Shown: positions 45,193 to 53,398 of the stretch, one piece after another
How positions within the stretch are numbered: position 1 is the first letter of the stretch
Layout of the letters: the number at the start of each line of letters is the position of its first letter
Source: Magnetospirillum sp.
GTDB lineage: Bacteria; Pseudomonadota; Alphaproteobacteria; Rhodospirillales; Magnetospirillaceae
Reading direction: 5' to 3'
NCBI GenBank assembly: GCA_024707145.1
Contig: JANQAI010000011.1
Coordinates: 682,001-746,000 of the forward strand
Length of the DNA: 64,000 nucleotides
The notes under the pieces: generated by a model
Told to the model about the DNA's origin: nothing
The model's database searches: none
What the model saw: the letters and a program-made list of their open reading frames with translations, nothing else
Position numbers and translations under genes: made by a program

Positions 45193-45894
45193 TTACGCCG
45201 CCTGCGCCAGGCACTCGCCGTCGCCGTAGCCGTCGAAGAAGGTCGGCGCTTGGTGCCGGAAGCTGGCGAAGCCGGCCCGCACCTGGTCGGGCAGTTCGGC
45301 CTGGCCCAGCAGCGCGGCAGGGTCGCAATCCTGGCGGTCCATGCCGTGCATGATGCCCAACAGCAGTGCGTAGTGGATCAGGGTCGAGGCCCAGTCGCCC
45401 TGGCGGGCGCCGCCGCGCATGCCGGCGCAGTCGTTCTGGAAGGCCAGGAAGACGTCGCTTTCGTCGGCATAGGCACAGGCGACGCGGTTGGCGTAATACT
45501 CGCTGGACATGCGGTGGGCCAGGTGCCAGCCGGTGGGCATTTCCAGCGACAGGTGGTCCAGGGTTTCCTTGCGGCGGGTCGAGATGTCCGAGACGTGCGC
45601 CAGTTCGTGGGCCACGGTGAAGGGGTTCACGCTGGCCAGCTGCATGGTCATGTGGAAGCGGTCGGAGCGCCCGCAATGTACCGGCACCACCATGCCGTTG
45701 TAGCCCGGCAGCACGCATTTCTCGACCCGGTTCAGTTCGCCCATGACGAAATCGTCTGCGGCGAACTGGGCGATCAGGCCCGAAACCAGGGTTTCTTCGT
45801 GGCTGTGCAATCCGAGCAATTGGACCATGGGGAGGGGGTACTCCGAGGTGTCTGCCGTCGGAGGTAGAGTGGTGGAAGGCGGACCATGAGTCAT
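45193..45894 (-). CDS. Putative zinc metallopeptidase-like protein (HExxH)
   Basis: A 233-residue protein with the zinc motif HELAH at 96-100 (in PFTVAHELAHVSD) and a likely third ligand Glu132 in SSEYYANRVA, 32 residues later. This is the spacing and E-x-x-A-N pattern of gluzincin-type peptidases. No signal peptide is evident, so a cytoplasmic enzyme is expected. The family is otherwise not recognised. The start is uncertain: the ATG at 45894 has no clear ribosome site, and an internal ATG at about 45828 would remove 22 poorly structured residues. The neighbours are unrelated to proteolysis. Confidence 0.65.
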   Translation of the reverse strand: MTHGPPSTTLPPTADTSEYPLPMVQLLGLHSHEETLVSGLIAQFAADDFVMGELNRVEKCVLPGYNGMVVPVHCGRSDRFHMTMQLASVNPFTVAHELAHVSDISTRRKETLDHLSLEMPTGWHLAHRMSSEYYANRVACAYADESDVFLAFQNDCAGMRGGARQGDWASTLIHYALLLGIMHGMDRQDCDPAALLGQAELPDQVRAGFASFRHQAPTFFDGYGDGECLAQAA

Positions 45895-45981
45895 TACCGA
45901 ATAGGGGGTAGGTCCGGCCGGGTTGACGCCCAAGGTGATTGACCGATTGTCTTGCGCGCTCACCTTGCGTAACTTGTTCCG

Positions 45982-46623
45982 ATGGAGACAAGCCTGTGCC
46001 ACGTTTTCGTTTTCGTCGAAGACCGCGCCGCCGCCCTGGCGGCGCTGAAGGCGTGCGGGCTGGAGGAAAGCTTCAGCCGTTCCCATGACGGGCAGGGCAC
46101 CGCCAACGTGGCCGCCTGTTTCGACAACGCCTACCTGGAATTGCTGTGGCCCGAGGACCAGGGCGAACTGGTGTCCGTCAGCGTCGCCCGCACCCGTCTG
46201 GCCGAGCGCTCGCGCTGGCGCGAAACCGGGGCCTCGCCCTTCGGCATCGGCCTGCGCGGCAGGCTGCCTTTCCCCACTTGGGAATACCGGCCGCCCTATC
46301 TGCCCGACGGCATGGCCATCCCGGTGGCCCTGGGCAGCGAGGACCCGCGCCAGCCCTTCCTGTTCCGCTCGCCCGCCGAAGCGCGTCCCGAGCACTGGGA
46401 CGACGGCCGCGCCGGCCGCCGCCAGCAGGCTGCCGGCCTGACCGAGATCACCGGGCTGCATCTGGAATTGCCGGTGGGTGCCTCGCCGGCCCTGCGCACC
46501 CTGGCTGAGCGGGGGCTCCTGGCCCTGCGCCCGGCGGTCAGGCCGCGCCTGGTGCTGACCATTGCCCGCTCGGACGGCGGCCAGCGCCAGCTGTCGCTGC
46601 CCGATTTCGTCTGGCTGGACTGA
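45982..46623 (+). CDS. Glyoxalase-like (VOC-fold) protein
   Basis: A 213-residue protein beginning CHVFVFVEDRAAALAALKACGLEESFSRSHDGQGT, then DNAYLELLWPED. This is the pattern of the Glyoxalase-like domain (single VOC fold pair) in which His, Glu and aromatic residues line a metal or ligand pocket. The reaction is unknown. It is divergent from the HExxH gene with an 87-bp shared upstream region. No clear ribosome site precedes the ATG. Confidence 0.75.
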   Translation: METSLCHVFVFVEDRAAALAALKACGLEESFSRSHDGQGTANVAACFDNAYLELLWPEDQGELVSVSVARTRLAERSRWRETGASPFGIGLRGRLPFPTWEYRPPYLPDGMAIPVALGSEDPRQPFLFRSPAEARPEHWDDGRAGRRQQAAGLTEITGLHLELPVGASPALRTLAERGLLALRPAVRPRLVLTIARSDGGQRQLSLPDFVWLD

Positions 46624-46631
46624 GGGCTCGG

Positions 46632-46770
46632 GTTGTCCGGTTCGGGCTGAACCACTTTCCTCCTGCCGTCACCCTCGGGCTTGACCCGAGGGTCCATGGA
46701 TGGCCGGGTCGTGAAGTTTACCGCTGGGCTGGCTTCCAGCCAGACCCGGTGGCCCGGCCATGACGATAAG
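46632..46770 (+). repeat. MITE-like element, copy 3 (partial ends)
   Basis: It starts TTGTCCGGTTCGGGCTGAAC, then CACCCTCGGGCTTGACCCG, then TGGATGGCCGGGTCGTGAAG, and ends GGCCCGGCCATGACG. It is nearly identical to the centres of the copies at 12321 and 29063 but lacks recognisable CTAGAGT ends. It lies between the VOC gene and rimO. Confidence 0.7.
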
Positions 46771-46847
46771 GGAGGGTGCCTCAAAGCCTGGCAAGCGCTC
46801 AGCTCGCTTGTCGTCCCATCGCGGATGGCGAGGAATGACAGCGGATG

Positions 46848-48188
46848 TCAGGCCCGCCGCTTGCGCGGTTCCGGCCGGCCGACCACGTGGCCCCACAGGT
46901 CGAAATCCTCGGCGTGCTCGACTTCCGCCAGCACGATGTCGCCCGGCTGCAAATCGGTGTCCGACAGGAACACGCAGCCGTCCACCTCGGGGCTGTCGGC
47001 CCAGGAGCGGCCGAAGGCGCCTTCCTCGTCCACCTCGTCGATCAGCACCTCGATGGTCTTGCCCATCTTGGCCTGGCCGCGCTCGTGGGAAATCTGCCGC
47101 GACAGTTCCATCAGCCGGTTGTAGCGGTCTTCCTTGACGTCCTCGTCCACGTGGTCGGGCAGGTCGTTGGCCGGGGCGCCCGACACGTTCTCGTACTTGA
47201 AGCAGCCGACGCGGTCCAACTGGGCCTGTTCCAGCCATTCCAGCAGGAACTCGAAGTCCTCGTCGGTTTCGCCGGGGAAGCCGACGATGAAGGTGGAACG
47301 GATCACCAGATCCGGGCAGATGGCCCGCCACTTCCGGATGCGCTCCAGCAGCCGCTCGTGGTCGGCGGGGCGGCGCATGGCCTTGAGCACGCGCGGGCTG
47401 GCGTGCTGGAAGGGGATGTCCAGATAGGGCAGCAGCTTGCCCTCGGCCATCAGCGGGATGACCTCGTCCACGTGGGGATAGGGGTAGACGTAGTGCAGCC
47501 GCACCCACACGCCCAGATCGCCCAGCGCCGAAGCCAGTTCGGTCATGCGTGACTTCACCGGCTTGCCGTGCCACCGGCTTTCCGCGTAGCCCAGGTCCAC
47601 CCCGTAGGCGCTGGTGTCCTGGCTGATCACCAGCAATTCCTTGACCCCGGCCATGGCCAGGCGCTCGGCCTCCTCCAGCACGTCGGCCGCCGGCCGGCTG
47701 GACAGGTCGCCGCGGATCGAGGGGATGATGCAGAAGGTGCAGCGGTGGTTGCAGCCCTCGGAAATCTTCAGATAGGCGTAATGGGCCGGGGTCAGATGCA
47801 GCCCTTCCGGCGGCACCAGCGACATCATGGGATCGGCCACCGGCGGCACCGCGTCGTGTACCGCCTCGACCACCTGCTGGTACTGGTGCGGGCCGGTGAC
47901 CGACAGGACGTCGGGATAGATGGCGCGGATGGCCGCCTCGTCGGTCAGGCAGCCGGTGACGATGACGCGGCCGTTCTCGGCCATGGCCTCGCCGATGGCC
48001 TCCAGCGATTCGGAGCGGGCGGAATCCAGGAAGCCGCAGGTGTTGACGATCACCACGTCGGCGCCGTCATAGGAGCCCGAGATGTCGTAACCCTCGGCGC
48101 GCAGCCGGGTGAGGATGCGCTCCGAATCCACCAGCGCCTTGGCGCAGCCCAGGCTGACGATGCCGACTTTGGGAATGGCGTTCTTCAT
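46848..48188 (-). CDS. rimO: Ribosomal protein S12 methylthiotransferase
   Basis: This 446-residue radical-SAM enzyme methylthiolates Asp88 (E. coli numbering) of ribosomal protein S12. The N-terminal UPF0004 domain cysteines are at about 15, 51 and 80 ([29 protein letters not shown]). The radical-SAM cluster CNHRCTFC is at 146-153, with a TRAM domain at the C-terminus. [12 protein letters not shown] and the length separate it from MiaB. The start is the ATG at 48188; the TTG three codons upstream is less likely. Confidence 0.96.
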   Translation of the reverse strand: MKNAIPKVGIVSLGCAKALVDSERILTRLRAEGYDISGSYDGADVVIVNTCGFLDSARSESLEAIGEAMAENGRVIVTGCLTDEAAIRAIYPDVLSVTGPHQYQQVVEAVHDAVPPVADPMMSLVPPEGLHLTPAHYAYLKISEGCNHRCTFCIIPSIRGDLSSRPAADVLEEAERLAMAGVKELLVISQDTSAYGVDLGYAESRWHGKPVKSRMTELASALGDLGVWVRLHYVYPYPHVDEVIPLMAEGKLLPYLDIPFQHASPRVLKAMRRPADHERLLERIRKWRAICPDLVIRSTFIVGFPGETDEDFEFLLEWLEQAQLDRVGCFKYENVSGAPANDLPDHVDEDVKEDRYNRLMELSRQISHERGQAKMGKTIEVLIDEVDEEGAFGRSWADSPEVDGCVFLSDTDLQPGDIVLAEVEHAEDFDLWGHVVGRPEPRKRRA

Positions 48189-48308
48189 GGAATCCAAAAG
48201 GAAAAGAGCGGCGTCCCGGATCGTTCCAGAAGGCCGCCGGGCTTCGTTGGCTTGACCAGATAGAGGTAAACCGTTCGGGTTTCAAGCCTGACGAGGAGGG
48301 AGGCGGCC

Positions 48309-48352
48309 TTGACACCGCCCCACCTGTCACAATATTAGATATAATTAATATT
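48309..48352 (+). promoter_or_regulatory. Promoter overlapped by an AT-rich inverted repeat (ArsR-type operator)
   Basis: A perfect -35 TTGACA (48309-48314) is followed after 18 bases by TATTAG. The inverted repeat AATATTA-N8-TAATATT (48331-48352) covers the -10 region. AT-rich palindromes of this kind are the operators of BigR/SqrR/YgaV-type ArsR repressors that respond to reactive sulfur. It lies 22-65 bp before the YeeE/YedE pair. Confidence 0.65.
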
Positions 48353-48374
48353 ATAGTTTCCTGGAGGTAAGCCG

Positions 48375-48797
48375 ATGACCGATTTCTCCCCTTGGTCCGC
48401 CCTGGCGGGCGGTGGCCTGATCGGGGCGGGGGCGGTGCTGCTGATGCTGGCCAATGGGCGCGTCATGGGCATTTCCGGCATCGTCGGTGGCCTGCTGGGC
48501 ACGGAAGGCAAGGAGGTGCCGTGGCGCCTGGCCTTCATCGCCGGCATGCTGGCCTCCGGCGCGGTGGCGGGGCTGGCCGGCGGCCTGCACCTCAAAGGCA
48601 GCGGTCTTGGCCTGGGAGTGCTGGCCGCGGCCGGCGTGCTGGTGGGTTTCGGCACCCGCATGGGCAATGGCTGCACCTCCGGGCACGGCATCTGCGGGCT
48701 GGCGCGGCTCAGCCCGCGTTCGCTCGCCGCAGTGATCACCTTCATGGCGGTGGCCGGGCTCGTGGTGTTCGTCCGCCGCCACCTGATAGGGGCCTGA
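48375..48797 (+). CDS. YeeE/YedE-family sulfur-transport membrane protein, first subunit
   Basis: A 140-residue protein with four hydrophobic segments and the signature TRMGNGCTSGHGICGLARLSPRS near residue 95. The conserved cysteines of this signature lie in the channel of thiosulfate-transporting YeeE (TsuA) and PmpA-type proteins. It is half of a split transporter; the partner follows 3 bp later. A GGAGGT ribosome site precedes the start. The AT-rich operator upstream suggests induction by reduced or reactive sulfur. Confidence 0.88.
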   Translation: MTDFSPWSALAGGGLIGAGAVLLMLANGRVMGISGIVGGLLGTEGKEVPWRLAFIAGMLASGAVAGLAGGLHLKGSGLGLGVLAAAGVLVGFGTRMGNGCTSGHGICGLARLSPRSLAAVITFMAVAGLVVFVRRHLIGA

Positions 48798-48800
48798 GCC

Positions 48801-49250
48801 ATGCGTGCGCTGCTGTCCGCTTTCTTTGCCGGCCTCCTGTTCGGCACCGGCCTGCTGCTGTCGGGCATGGCCGATCCCGCCAACGTGCTGGGCTTCCTGG
48901 ATGTGGCCGGGGCGTGGAACCCGACCCTGGCCTTCGTCATGGCTGGCGGGCTGAGCGTGACCTTCCTGGGTTACCGCCTGGGCCTCAAGCGCCCGGCCCC
49001 CTTGTGCGATGACCGCTTCCGGTTGCCCACTTCGGTGGCCATCGACGCCCGGCTGATCGGCGGCGCGGCCGTGTTTGGGCTGGGCTGGGGGCTGGCCGGC
49101 TATTGTCCCGGCCCCGCCTTTGCCGCCGCCGGCGGCGGCTTCACCGAGGCCATTGTCTTCGCTGCCGCCATGGTGGCGGGTATGGGCTTGTGGCGGCTGG
49201 TTGCCCTGCGCCTGGCCTCGTGCCCCATCGCGGCACGGCTACGGGGTTAA
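48801..49250 (+). CDS. YeeE/YedE-family (DUF6691) protein, second subunit
   Basis: A 149-residue membrane protein with an N-terminal GLLFGTGLLLSGMADPANVLGFLDV segment and a second GLGWGLAGYCPGPAF signature near residue 95, matching the PmpB half of split YeeE/YedE transporters. Together with the preceding gene it should form the complete channel for thiosulfate or another reduced sulfur compound. The stop overlaps the end of the convergent mobA by 4 bp. Confidence 0.87.
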   Translation: MRALLSAFFAGLLFGTGLLLSGMADPANVLGFLDVAGAWNPTLAFVMAGGLSVTFLGYRLGLKRPAPLCDDRFRLPTSVAIDARLIGGAAVFGLGWGLAGYCPGPAFAAAGGGFTEAIVFAAAMVAGMGLWRLVALRLASCPIAARLRG

Positions 49251-49864
49251 TCCAGCAGGTCGGCCAGCCGCGCCAACTCGTCGGGCGTATTGGCGTTGAA
49301 GAACGGGTCCAGCGGGATGGCCGGCCATTCCACCCGCGCGACCGTGTAACGGTCGGCGAAGGCCTCGACCTTGCGCTCGCCCTGTTCGGCGACGGCGCGG
49401 CGCAGTTCGGCGGTCAGGCTGACCGGCCACAGGGCGAAGACCGGGTGGCTGCGGCCGGCGGAGACGGCCATGGCGATGTCGGCGCCCTTGGCCTGGACGG
49501 CGGCGTCCAGGCGGGCGGCCAGATCGGTGGGGAACAGCGGCGTGTCGGCGGCGGTGGTGACCAGCCGGTCGGCGCCCAATCCGGCCGCCCATTCCAGGCC
49601 GGTGAGGATGCCCACCAGCGGGCCGCCATAGCCGTCGATGACGTCGGCCCGCACCTCCAGGCCGAAGCGGGCGAAGCGGGCCGGATCGCCGTTGGCGTTG
49701 AGCAGGATGGGCGACACCTGGCGCGCCAGGCGCGCCAGGGTGTGGTCCAGCAGGGTCTTTCCCTTCACCTCCATCAGCGCCTTGTCGCCGCCGCCCATGC
49801 GGCGGGCCAGACCGCCGGCCAGGATCATGCCGGCGATGGGGGAAGGGGACGGTGAGGGGGGCAT
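49247..49864 (-). CDS. mobA: Molybdenum cofactor guanylyltransferase
   Basis: This 205-residue nucleotidyltransferase attaches GMP to molybdopterin to form the bis-MGD cofactor. The N-terminal GTP-binding loop is AGMILAGGLARRMGGGDKAL and the metal-binding Asp is in TTAADTPLFP near residue 105. HPVFALW is near 140 and FFNANTPDELA near the C-terminus, as in E. coli MobA. It is a single gene; no molybdoenzyme is encoded nearby. Confidence 0.94.
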   Translation of the reverse strand: MPPSPSPSPIAGMILAGGLARRMGGGDKALMEVKGKTLLDHTLARLARQVSPILLNANGDPARFARFGLEVRADVIDGYGGPLVGILTGLEWAAGLGADRLVTTAADTPLFPTDLAARLDAAVQAKGADIAMAVSAGRSHPVFALWPVSLTAELRRAVAEQGERKVEAFADRYTVARVEWPAIPLDPFFNANTPDELARLADLLD

Positions 49865-49901
49865 GGACCGTTTCCGCTACGAGGGATTCGTTCCACACTA
49901 G

Positions 49902-49919
49902 GCGCCCCGATGGGGGCGC
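49902..49919 (-). terminator. Hairpin between mobA and the DUF892 gene
   Basis: GCGCCCC / GGGGCGC with a short loop lies about 40 bp after the stop of the DUF892 gene on the minus strand. It is not followed by a T-run, so it is only a possible terminator. Confidence 0.4.
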
Positions 49920-49955
49920 GACAAGGGGCAGATCCCCCTCACCCCGGGGATCGGA

Positions 49956-50471
49956 TCAGCTCTTGGCCATGCCGGCCGAGATGCCGCCGGCCCGCTGGGC
50001 CAGATAGCGGCGGGTGATGTCGGGAATGGCGTCGGCCAGCCAGTCGGCCATCTCTTCCTTTTCCTCCGCCATCTCCTCGAACATGGAGGCCATGGACACC
50101 TCGCCCTCGTGCTGGGCGGCGGCGGCCAGGGCGCGGAAATTGGCGATCTCCCATTCCTCGTAGGCCAGCGTGGTGGTGGCCTGCTTGACTACTTCGTCGG
50201 CTGAGGAGCCGGCCAGCATGGCCTGGGCCTGCCCGGCGAAGCGGGTGATAGCGTCCTTGATGGAGGATTTGTCGGCGCCCATCACCTCCAGCGCCTTGTC
50301 GATGCGGTCCTCCTGCCTTTCGGTGAGCTCCAACTGCTCCTGGAACTTGGCGCGGATGTCGGGGTAATTGTCCAGGTGGTCCACTTGGCGTTTCAGATTG
50401 TCGATGGATGCGCGCTCCATGGCGTGGGCGTCGCGCAGCCAGTCCAGCATGATCTCGCGGGTGTCGGACAT
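49956..50471 (-). CDS. DUF892 (YciF-like) ferritin-fold stress protein
   Basis: This 171-residue four-helix protein begins TREIMLDWLRDAHAMERASI and continues with HLDNYPDIRAKFQEQLELTERQ, ALEVMGADKSSIKD and EEWEIANFRALAAAAQ. Glu/His residues on the helices form the di-metal site of the ferritin-like YciF/DUF892 family. Relatives are induced by osmotic or general stress. It is 20 bp downstream of an SDR gene, a common stress pairing. Confidence 0.88.
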   Translation of the reverse strand: MSDTREIMLDWLRDAHAMERASIDNLKRQVDHLDNYPDIRAKFQEQLELTERQEDRIDKALEVMGADKSSIKDAITRFAGQAQAMLAGSSADEVVKQATTTLAYEEWEIANFRALAAAAQHEGEVSMASMFEEMAEEKEEMADWLADAIPDITRRYLAQRAGGISAGMAKS

Positions 50472-50491
50472 CGATGCCTCCTGTTGATCTG

Positions 50492-51505
50492 TCAGCGTTT
50501 CAACAGGTGGTGGCCGCCCTGCGTTCCCCTCCAGGCCGCCGCGCCGAGGCCGAGGGCAAGGCCGGCCAGTCCCGCCGCCGCCATGGTGCGGACGGTCGCT
50601 CCCGAGACGGCGGGAACCCGGGTCCGCGCCCGCCGGTCGAAGCGTCCGTGGGCGGCCCAGGGGCCGGCCACCGGGGCGAACAGGTTGTCGGCCATGCGGG
50701 GCTCGGCTTCTTCGTCCTGCTCGCCTTCCCAGGCCCCGGCCGCCCTGCGGTCGGTCAGGGCGGGGGCGGCCATGTCACCCAGGATGGCCTTCACCGTGGG
50801 CCAGCCCACCCACAGCTCGCGGGGGCCGTTGGTGGTGGCGCGGACGATGGCTTCGGCCACCGGTTCGGGCTGGAAGATGGGCGGAACCGGCCGGGGTCGG
50901 CGGGGCAGGCGGCTGCGCGCCCAGTCGAATTGCGGGGTGTTCACTGCCGGTAATTGCACCATGGTCAGGCGAACGCCCCGGATGCCGTCGTGGATCAGTT
51001 CGGTCCGCAGCGGATCGGTAAAGCCGCGAACGGCGAACTTGGCGCCGCAATAAGCCGATTGCAGGGGAATGGCGCGATAGGCCAGGGCCGAACCGACCTG
51101 GACGATGCGGCCGAAATTGCGCGGGCGCATGCGCTTCAGGGCCGCCAGCGTGCCGTGGACGGTGCCCAGATAGGTAACGGCGGTGACGCGCGCGATTTCC
51201 TCGGCGGTTAATTGGTGGACGGGGGCATAGACCGTCGCCATGGCCGAGTTGATCCAGGCGTCCACGGGGCCGAAGCGGCGTTCCAATTCGCTTGCGGCGT
51301 CCTCCACCGCCCGGGCGTCGGCCACGTCCAGCGGCAATGTCAGGGCGTCGCCGCCCAAGGCGCGGATTTCCTCGGCGGTCCGGGCCAGCCGGGCCGGCTC
51401 GCGGGCGATCAGGCCCAGGCGGCAGCGCCGGCGGCCGAAGGCGCGCGCCACGGCGCGGCCCACGCCTGCCGATGCGCCCGTCACCATGATGGTGGCTTCT
51501 TCCAT
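50492..51505 (-). CDS. SDR-family oxidoreductase with C-terminal membrane segment
   Basis: This 337-residue protein has a classical short-chain dehydrogenase domain in residues 1-250: TGASAGVGRAVA near the start, NSAMATVY, catalytic Ser in VQVGSALAYR, Tyr/Lys in SAYCGAKFAVRGF. A linker and a C-terminal hydrophobic helix (MAAAGLAGLALGLGAAAW) follow and could anchor it in the membrane. Such extended SDRs often accompany DUF892 and other stress genes, as here. The substrate is unknown. Confidence 0.87.
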   Translation of the reverse strand: MEEATIMVTGASAGVGRAVARAFGRRRCRLGLIAREPARLARTAEEIRALGGDALTLPLDVADARAVEDAASELERRFGPVDAWINSAMATVYAPVHQLTAEEIARVTAVTYLGTVHGTLAALKRMRPRNFGRIVQVGSALAYRAIPLQSAYCGAKFAVRGFTDPLRTELIHDGIRGVRLTMVQLPAVNTPQFDWARSRLPRRPRPVPPIFQPEPVAEAIVRATTNGPRELWVGWPTVKAILGDMAAPALTDRRAAGAWEGEQDEEAEPRMADNLFAPVAGPWAAHGRFDRRARTRVPAVSGATVRTMAAAGLAGLALGLGAAAWRGTQGGHHLLKR

Positions 51506-51566
51506 GCGCCGCCCTCCCGCTCCTGCTCTAGACAGGCAACGCCGGGACGGCGGCGCGCGTTCCCGC

Positions 51567-52016
51567 CTATAGACGCTCGTTGCAGGGGGTGGGTTCTTCC
51601 GCCTCAGGGACCTTGAAGTACTTGTCCACCGCCGCCCACGCGGTGTTGACCGCCACCGCCTGATGGTCGAAGCGACCCATGGGCGAATAGAGCGAGGAGG
51701 ACAGGTACGGGCCGATCTCCTCGACCTCGCCGATGGTGAAGACGATCTCGCCGCGCGGCATGTCCAGGCGGGTCTTGGTGCCCACCTCGCCGCCGGCTTG
51801 GCCGTCCCTGGTGGGCAGCAGCATGAAGTTCATGAACCACGGCGTGATCAGGGTGCCGGCCAGCCAGTCGTCCCAGCGGCGGAAGCCCACCGCCTCGACC
51901 TTCAGCGCGGGATGATAGAGGCCGATGTCCTTCATCCGCTCCTCGCCGATGCGGGCGAACACCGCCTCGAGGCGCTGGATGCGGGCGACGTCGTCGGGGC
52001 TCATGGGGTCGAACAT
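51567..52016 (-). CDS. hybE: HybE-family [NiFe]-hydrogenase assembly chaperone, orphan
   Basis: This 149-residue protein has the HybE/HupJ signature [19 protein letters not shown] followed by the [19 protein letters not shown] and [12 protein letters not shown] stretches. HybE-type proteins help mature the hydrogenase large subunit and stop premature Tat export. No hydrogenase structural or hyp genes are in the window, so here it is an orphan, perhaps acting on a hydrogenase elsewhere. An AGGAG ribosome site fixes the start at 52016; a longer frame upstream does not resemble the family. Confidence 0.82.
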   Translation of the reverse strand: MFDPMSPDDVARIQRLEAVFARIGEERMKDIGLYHPALKVEAVGFRRWDDWLAGTLITPWFMNFMLLPTRDGQAGGEVGTKTRLDMPRGEIVFTIGEVEEIGPYLSSSLYSPMGRFDHQAVAVNTAWAAVDKYFKVPEAEEPTPCNERL

Positions 52017-52219
52017 GGCGAACTCCTGGGGGAAAACGGCGGCGGAGTGTAGCGGAGCCGGGCCCGTCTGGCGACAACCGCCGTCAAGCGTCGCGATTTC
52101 GCGGCAGACGCGCGCGCGACCTGATTGCATCGACCGGATGGGTTGGGGTAGGAGTGGGCAGCCCGCGCGGGTGGGACACCCGCGTCAAGATCAACACCAG
52201 TCACTTTGAGGGGGAGACC

Positions 52220-53242
52220 ATGCCCTACAAGCGGATCACGCTGACCCACTTCCTGCTGCAGGAGCAGCGGCGGTTGAAGTCCTCGGGCGTGTTCACCTCG
52301 CTGATGAACGACATCCTGACCGCCTGCAAGATGGTCTCGCACGAGGTCAACCGGGGTGCCCTGGCGGGCAATCTGGGCGTGGCCGGGTCCGAGAACGTCC
52401 AAGGCGAGGAGCAGAAGAAGCTGGACGTGCTGGCCAATGACATCTTCCTGCACATGAACGGGGTGGCCGGCACCTATGCGGCGATGGCCTCGGAAGAGCT
52501 GGAGGACGTGCACACGGTCACCGGCACCGCCGACGGCCGCTATCTGCTGCTGTTCGACCCGCTGGACGGGTCCTCCAACATCGACGTGAACGTGTCGGTG
52601 GGTTCCATCTTCTCCATCCTGCGGCTGCCCGAGGGTGTGGATCCGGCCTGCGAGAGGGCGTTCCTGCAGCCCGGCGTCAAGCAGATCGCCGCCGGCTATG
52701 CGGTCTACGGCTCGTCCACCATGCTGGTGCTGACCACCGGCAACGGCGTCAACGGCTTCACCCTGGACCGCGACGTGGGCATGTTCTTCCTGACCCACCC
52801 CAACATGACCATCCCGGCCGACACCAAGGAATATTCCATCAACGCCTCGCGGGCGCGCCACTGGGAGGCGCCGGTGAAGCGCTATGTCGAGGAATGCAAC
52901 GCCGGCAAGGAGGGGCCGCGCGGCAAGGACTTCAACATGCGCTGGGTCGCCTCCATGGTGGCCGAAGTGCATCGCCTCCTGGTGCGCGGCGGCGTCTTCC
53001 TGTATCCGGCCGATGCCGAGAACATGAAGAAGGGCGGCAAGCTGCGCCTGATGTACGAGGCCAATCCCATGTCCTTCATCGTCGAGCAGGCCGGCGGCCT
53101 GGCCACCACCGGCCGCCAGCGCCTGATGGAGGTGGAACCCACCAGCCTGCACCAGCGCGTGCCGGTGATCCTGGGCTCCAGGAACGAGGTGGAGCGCCTG
53201 GTGGCGTATCACGCCGAGCACGACGCGAGCGCGAAGAAGTAG
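52220..53242 (+). CDS. fbp: Fructose-1,6-bisphosphatase class I
   Basis: This 340-residue enzyme hydrolyses fructose-1,6-bisphosphate in gluconeogenesis (and the Calvin cycle where present). Metal-binding residues lie in MASEELED (near 95) and [22 protein letters not shown] (near 115). [23 protein letters not shown] is near 275. The start at 52220 follows GAGGGGGAG. It fits growth on lactate and acetate, when sugars must be made. Confidence 0.96.
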   Translation: MPYKRITLTHFLLQEQRRLKSSGVFTSLMNDILTACKMVSHEVNRGALAGNLGVAGSENVQGEEQKKLDVLANDIFLHMNGVAGTYAAMASEELEDVHTVTGTADGRYLLLFDPLDGSSNIDVNVSVGSIFSILRLPEGVDPACERAFLQPGVKQIAAGYAVYGSSTMLVLTTGNGVNGFTLDRDVGMFFLTHPNMTIPADTKEYSINASRARHWEAPVKRYVEECNAGKEGPRGKDFNMRWVASMVAEVHRLLVRGGVFLYPADAENMKKGGKLRLMYEANPMSFIVEQAGGLATTGRQRLMEVEPTSLHQRVPVILGSRNEVERLVAYHAEHDASAKK

Positions 53243-53249
53243 GGGGCTG

Positions 53250-53345
53250 CGGCTCCCTCACCCTCCCAGCCTGCGGCTGGGCCCCTCCCTCTCCCGCGAG
53301 CGGGAGAGGGTACCCGAAGGGGGGTGAGGGAGCCGAGGACGAGAT
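53250..53345. repeat. REP-type palindrome
   Basis: GGCTCCCTCACCCTCCCAGC, then CCCTCCCTCTCCCGCGAGCG and GGAGAGGGTACCCGAAGGGG, then GGTGAGGGAGCC: a nested palindrome of the same type as 33660-33800, between fbp and the bidirectional terminator. Confidence 0.7.
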
Positions 53346-53352
53346 GCAAAAA

Positions 53353-53381
53353 GGCCGGCGGGGCAGCCCCGCCGGCCTTTT
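53353..53381. terminator. Bidirectional terminator between fbp and trpE
   Basis: GGCCGGCGGGG / CCCCGCCGGCC with a 3-base loop, preceded by AAAAA and followed by TTTT. It can end both fbp (plus) and trpE (minus) transcripts. Confidence 0.9.
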
Positions 53382-53398
53382 CCTTCGCCGCACCAGCC

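Noticed and set aside
45116..45991. An alternative frame over the HExxH gene
   Set aside because: Its translation is Arg/Pro/Gly-rich with no motif, while the other frame carries a zinc site and normal codon use.
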